A stretch of 64,000 nt of DNA from Saururus chinensis. Taxonomy: Eukaryota; Streptophyta; Magnoliopsida; Piperales; Saururaceae. Positions 61,187 through 64,000 of this stretch are shown here, one piece after another. Position 1 is the first letter of the stretch; every line of letters starts with the position of its first letter. The DNA lies in assembly GCA_035235625.1 (NCBI GenBank), contig CP141140.1, forward strand, positions 23,332,685 to 23,396,684, given 5' to 3'. The translations under genes were made by a program, and so were the position numbers. The notes under the pieces were generated by a model. The model did no database searches. It was given only the letters and a program-made list of their open reading frames with translations, and was not told the DNA's origin.

Positions 61187-62365
61187 TGCCCGATATTTTT
61201 TATTACATTTTTTTAAATATTTACAAAAGTTTTTTGCAATATAACAACTATAAATAGGGGAAAATAATCAAATACAAAACCTGAAAAATTATAATTTAAA
61301 ACATCACATATAAAATTTTCCCATCTAAACTTATTTCTTATTTGATCAAACTTCATATAACAAAACATCCTTAGGTGTTACTAGAAAACAAAAGTACGAA
61401 TAAATGACTATGATCATGGGCTTTAAATACAAATACGTCTTGGGCATCCTTGAGTGCATGTCCTATAAACAGTCCATAGTCTAATCAAAATTATAAATCC
61501 AAAAAAACATAAACACCTTAATTATCATCTCACCCAATGTATTAGATTGTGACACAAAATAAAACTCGCAGTAAGTCAATGATATACCAGAGAACGAAAA
61601 TCAATCCATTCAACTATTCAAGGAAATAAGTGTCCATCTTCATGAGCTCTTCATCATAAACTTAAGGAAGTCTCTTAACCATCGGTGCTAAAAAATATAG
61701 GGTAAACGAATATTTTCATACTTAGTATGAAAATACACAGTACGAGAGTTTTAAACAGTGAACTTTGTAAGTTCATACATAAATGCATTCATACAATTCA
61801 AATCTGAAGTAGACATGTATATAATATTATATATATACGCCTATAATTATGCCAAATATATACTATCAAATAAATCTTACACTTATACTCTTAATTAGAG
61901 TCTTACCAACTTACTCTTACAATCGTACGTTTATTCATACAACTTACTCATATTCATACTACCTTACTCATACACTCTTACTTAAAAACATTCGCTTATA
62001 TTCTTGCTCATAAACATACACTTAACTCATAAACATACATATTTATATAGTCGAACACATACTATTGACCACTGAAGCTCATTACAGTATCACTCTTGGG
62101 ATGAATCATACCGTGCTCTCAATATAACATCAAACATTTGGACTTAACACAATACACAAACAAAATTGAAAACACGCATTGCTCTCAACAGAGCATCAGA
62201 TGTCTAAGGTTAAATACATCACCCATATAACATCCCGCAAGATAAATACTATGGTAAGACATAAAAAATACTCAGCCGATTCATTATCGGCTAACTTATA
62301 CATGGAACTTAATCCATCGAAACCCTCATGTCTCAAACTTACAATGCTAACATATTAGTTTTTCG
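61187..62365. mobile_element. LTR-type repeat 'family B', right copy (fossil)
   Basis: Begins near 'taatgcccgatattttttat', similar to the TGTAACRCCC start of chromovirus LTRs, and truncates the copia fossil. 61880-62365 aligns with 2870-3560 of the left copy. It is cut at 62365 by the Athila-like LTR. Confidence 0.45.
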
Positions 62366-63220
62366 TATAATTCAAAGATACTTATTTGCTAAATAAATCA
62401 TGGATTTATTTGATTTATTTAGTATCTAATCATTGCCAAAGAAGTAACCAATCTGGCAATCAATTAGGATGCAATCTAGAAATATGATTTCACTTTTCTC
62501 TTTGAAGCAACCCCTTCTATTCCTATAAATATAGAGGTGGACGTGATAGATGAATAATCTCCTCCTATTTGGAGCTCTCTTCTCCTATTTTCTTCTCTCA
62601 TTTTGTATTTTTGTTTTTAGTTTTATTGTAATGGCTTTCTAAGCTCTCAAGATAAGGCTAGAGATGATTTGTAACAATCTAATGGAGTTCAATTCATATT
62701 TCATCAATGGTTTCAAGTAAGTATTGTTTATTTGAAGTGATATTTATTTAATATTGTTCTTCTTCTTGTTTCTTTGTGATTTGGATACATAAGATGCTTG
62801 AAGGCTCTCCTTCTTGATCTTTTGTGATTTGGATACATAGAAATCTTTAAGAGATAATTATTTTTATCCTTCATCGATCCAAAGTATTTTCTATCTTTAA
62901 TTTCAATTTTAATGTTCATATCTTCTGGTTAGATAGAATCTTCATTCGATTCTAATTGAGATAACATGATACATGAAGAACATCATTAGATGTTACAATG
63001 ATCCTTAATGCCTTAGTGTTTTCTCATCTTGATTTCTTGACTCTATATTGCCTCAATACTCTTCTACTCTTTCTTTCTTAATTTTTTCTTCTTCTATTTC
63101 TTCGTAACTATTTTCTTTGTTGCACAAGGCTTCCCTGTGGATCGACCTTGTCTACTACAATTGGCAAGTAAAAAAACCTAAATTTGACTTCTTCATAGTC
63201 TTGGTTCAGACGTAACAACA
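62366..63220 (+). mobile_element. 5' LTR (3' portion) of an Athila-like Ty3/gypsy element (fossil)
   Basis: Matches the last 860 bp of the LTR at 1293-2744, including 'cctataaata' and the final TAACAACA. The first part of the LTR is missing; the homology starts abruptly at the border with family B. It is followed directly by a primer-binding site, so it is the 5' LTR of an element that runs out of the window to the right. Confidence 0.85.
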
Positions 63221-63223
63221 AAT

Positions 63224-63241
63224 TGGCACCGTTGCCGGAGA
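63224..63241 (+). promoter_or_regulatory. Primer-binding site, tRNA-Asp type
   Basis: TGGCACCGTTGCCGGAGA, which differs at two positions from the complement of the 3' end of plant tRNA-Asp. This primer is characteristic of the Athila/Tat group of gypsy elements. It sits three bases after the LTR end. Confidence 0.85.
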
Positions 63242-63541
63242 TTGCAACGTGTGACAAGAATCCATTACGAAAAAAAACTCACTCTAACTTTACTAATTCT
63301 CTAACTTTTATTTTTGCACACTAACTCTTTAAATTCAGTCATTTACTTTATGTCATTTACTTTTAGTACTTAAATTCTGTAATTTTTCTTTTTTTTGAGA
63401 CCGGGGCACTACCCACATTACTACCGAAAATTTTTCGGGATCAAACGTGTACCTTGATAGTGCCTTTGGCCTTATTTTGCAATTTTAATTTTTGCACTTT
63501 TACTTTTGTTTATTACTAAAAAAAATAAAAATTATTGTTGC

Positions 63542-64000
63542 ATGCCCACATGGGTGCGTGATAATTCTAGACAATTGAGAAGAGTGAACAAATCTTTTGA
63601 AAATTATGTTTATTTTGATATAATGGAGGATCTAAGAACTAATGAGAAACTTAGAAGTGATAATGGGGATAATAATGCACAAAATATTCAAGTTAAAACA
63701 TTGCGTGATTATTGCAACCAACTAGATCAAGTTCTCCTTCTTGCATGATTTTTCCAACTATTGTCGGTGGTTTTGAACTCAAGCCGGGTGTAATTCAATT
63801 ACTACCCAAATTTCATAGCTTAGATTCGGAAAGCCCATATTTGCATTTAAAAGTGTTTGAAGAGGTTTGTGCAACTTTGTCAAACTAAAATATTTCAAAT
63901 GATGTTATTAGATTAAAACACTTTCCATTTTCTTTAAAGGAAAAAGCAAAAAATTGGTTAAATTCTTTGAAGCCAAGATCCATTGGAACATGGCAAGAAA
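63542..64000 (+). mobile_element. Start of gag of the Athila-like element (fossil)
   Basis: About 320 bp after the primer site begins a frame whose later part shows typical gypsy gag phrases: 'VIQLLPKFHSL', 'SPYLHLKVFEEVC' and 'FPFSLKEKAKNWLNSL'. This is the retrotransposon gag domain of Athila-like elements, the particle-forming protein of the element. It appears broken (a few breaks in the visible part) and continues beyond the window. Confidence 0.8.

Overview
The window is nuclear DNA from a flowering plant. It is AT-rich and dominated by nested transposable elements, with two host loci: a spliced LURP-one-related (LOR) gene on the minus strand (40077-42926) and a MIR164 microRNA gene on the plus strand (TATA box 32743, arms 32850-32870 and 33120-33140). 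miR164 is an angiosperm-wide family, so it supports a flowering plant but not a species. No bacterial, organellar or viral gene order is present. Almost all long open frames are by-products of GA- or C-rich transposon tracts.

Layout. 1-2744: 3' end and 3' LTR of an Athila-like Ty3/gypsy element. 2745-about 6117: a second LTR-type repeat ('family B'). About 6480-8150: a decayed LINE. 8160-11091: a left-truncated CACTA element. 11110-12010 and 24515-25640: two copies of an unclassified dispersed repeat; one carries a Stowaway MITE that the other lacks. 12836-14145: a 31-bp palindromic tandem array. 17089-21443: two hAT-type elements around the 5' LTR and primer site of a gypsy element. 26820-31000: foldback and Stowaway repeats in unassigned DNA. 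32740-33160: MIR164. 34300-38990: local duplications, Stowaways and a hAT inside a Stowaway. 40077-42926: the LOR gene, with a 179-bp hAT MITE in its second intron and a larger hAT directly upstream of its start codon. 44227-46510: a solo LTR inside a related LTR.

50270-61180 is the most striking block, a four-level nest. A Ty1/copia fossil is split by a CACTA element (51040-59848, target duplication AAT). That is split by a hAT element (53083-57811, duplication AGTGGGAG), which is split by a Mutator-like foldback element (53326-55849, duplication TAAATATAA). Each of the three DNA transposons keeps a perfect target duplication of the length its superfamily makes. The window closes with more family B and the 5' LTR, tRNA-Asp primer site and start of gag of another Athila-like element.

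The two host loci look independent. MIR164 would act in trans on NAC-family mRNAs. The LOR protein is a small tubby-fold protein of a family linked to defence. Calls come from reading the sequence only; splice junctions and element limits rest on motifs, terminal repeats and comparisons within the window.
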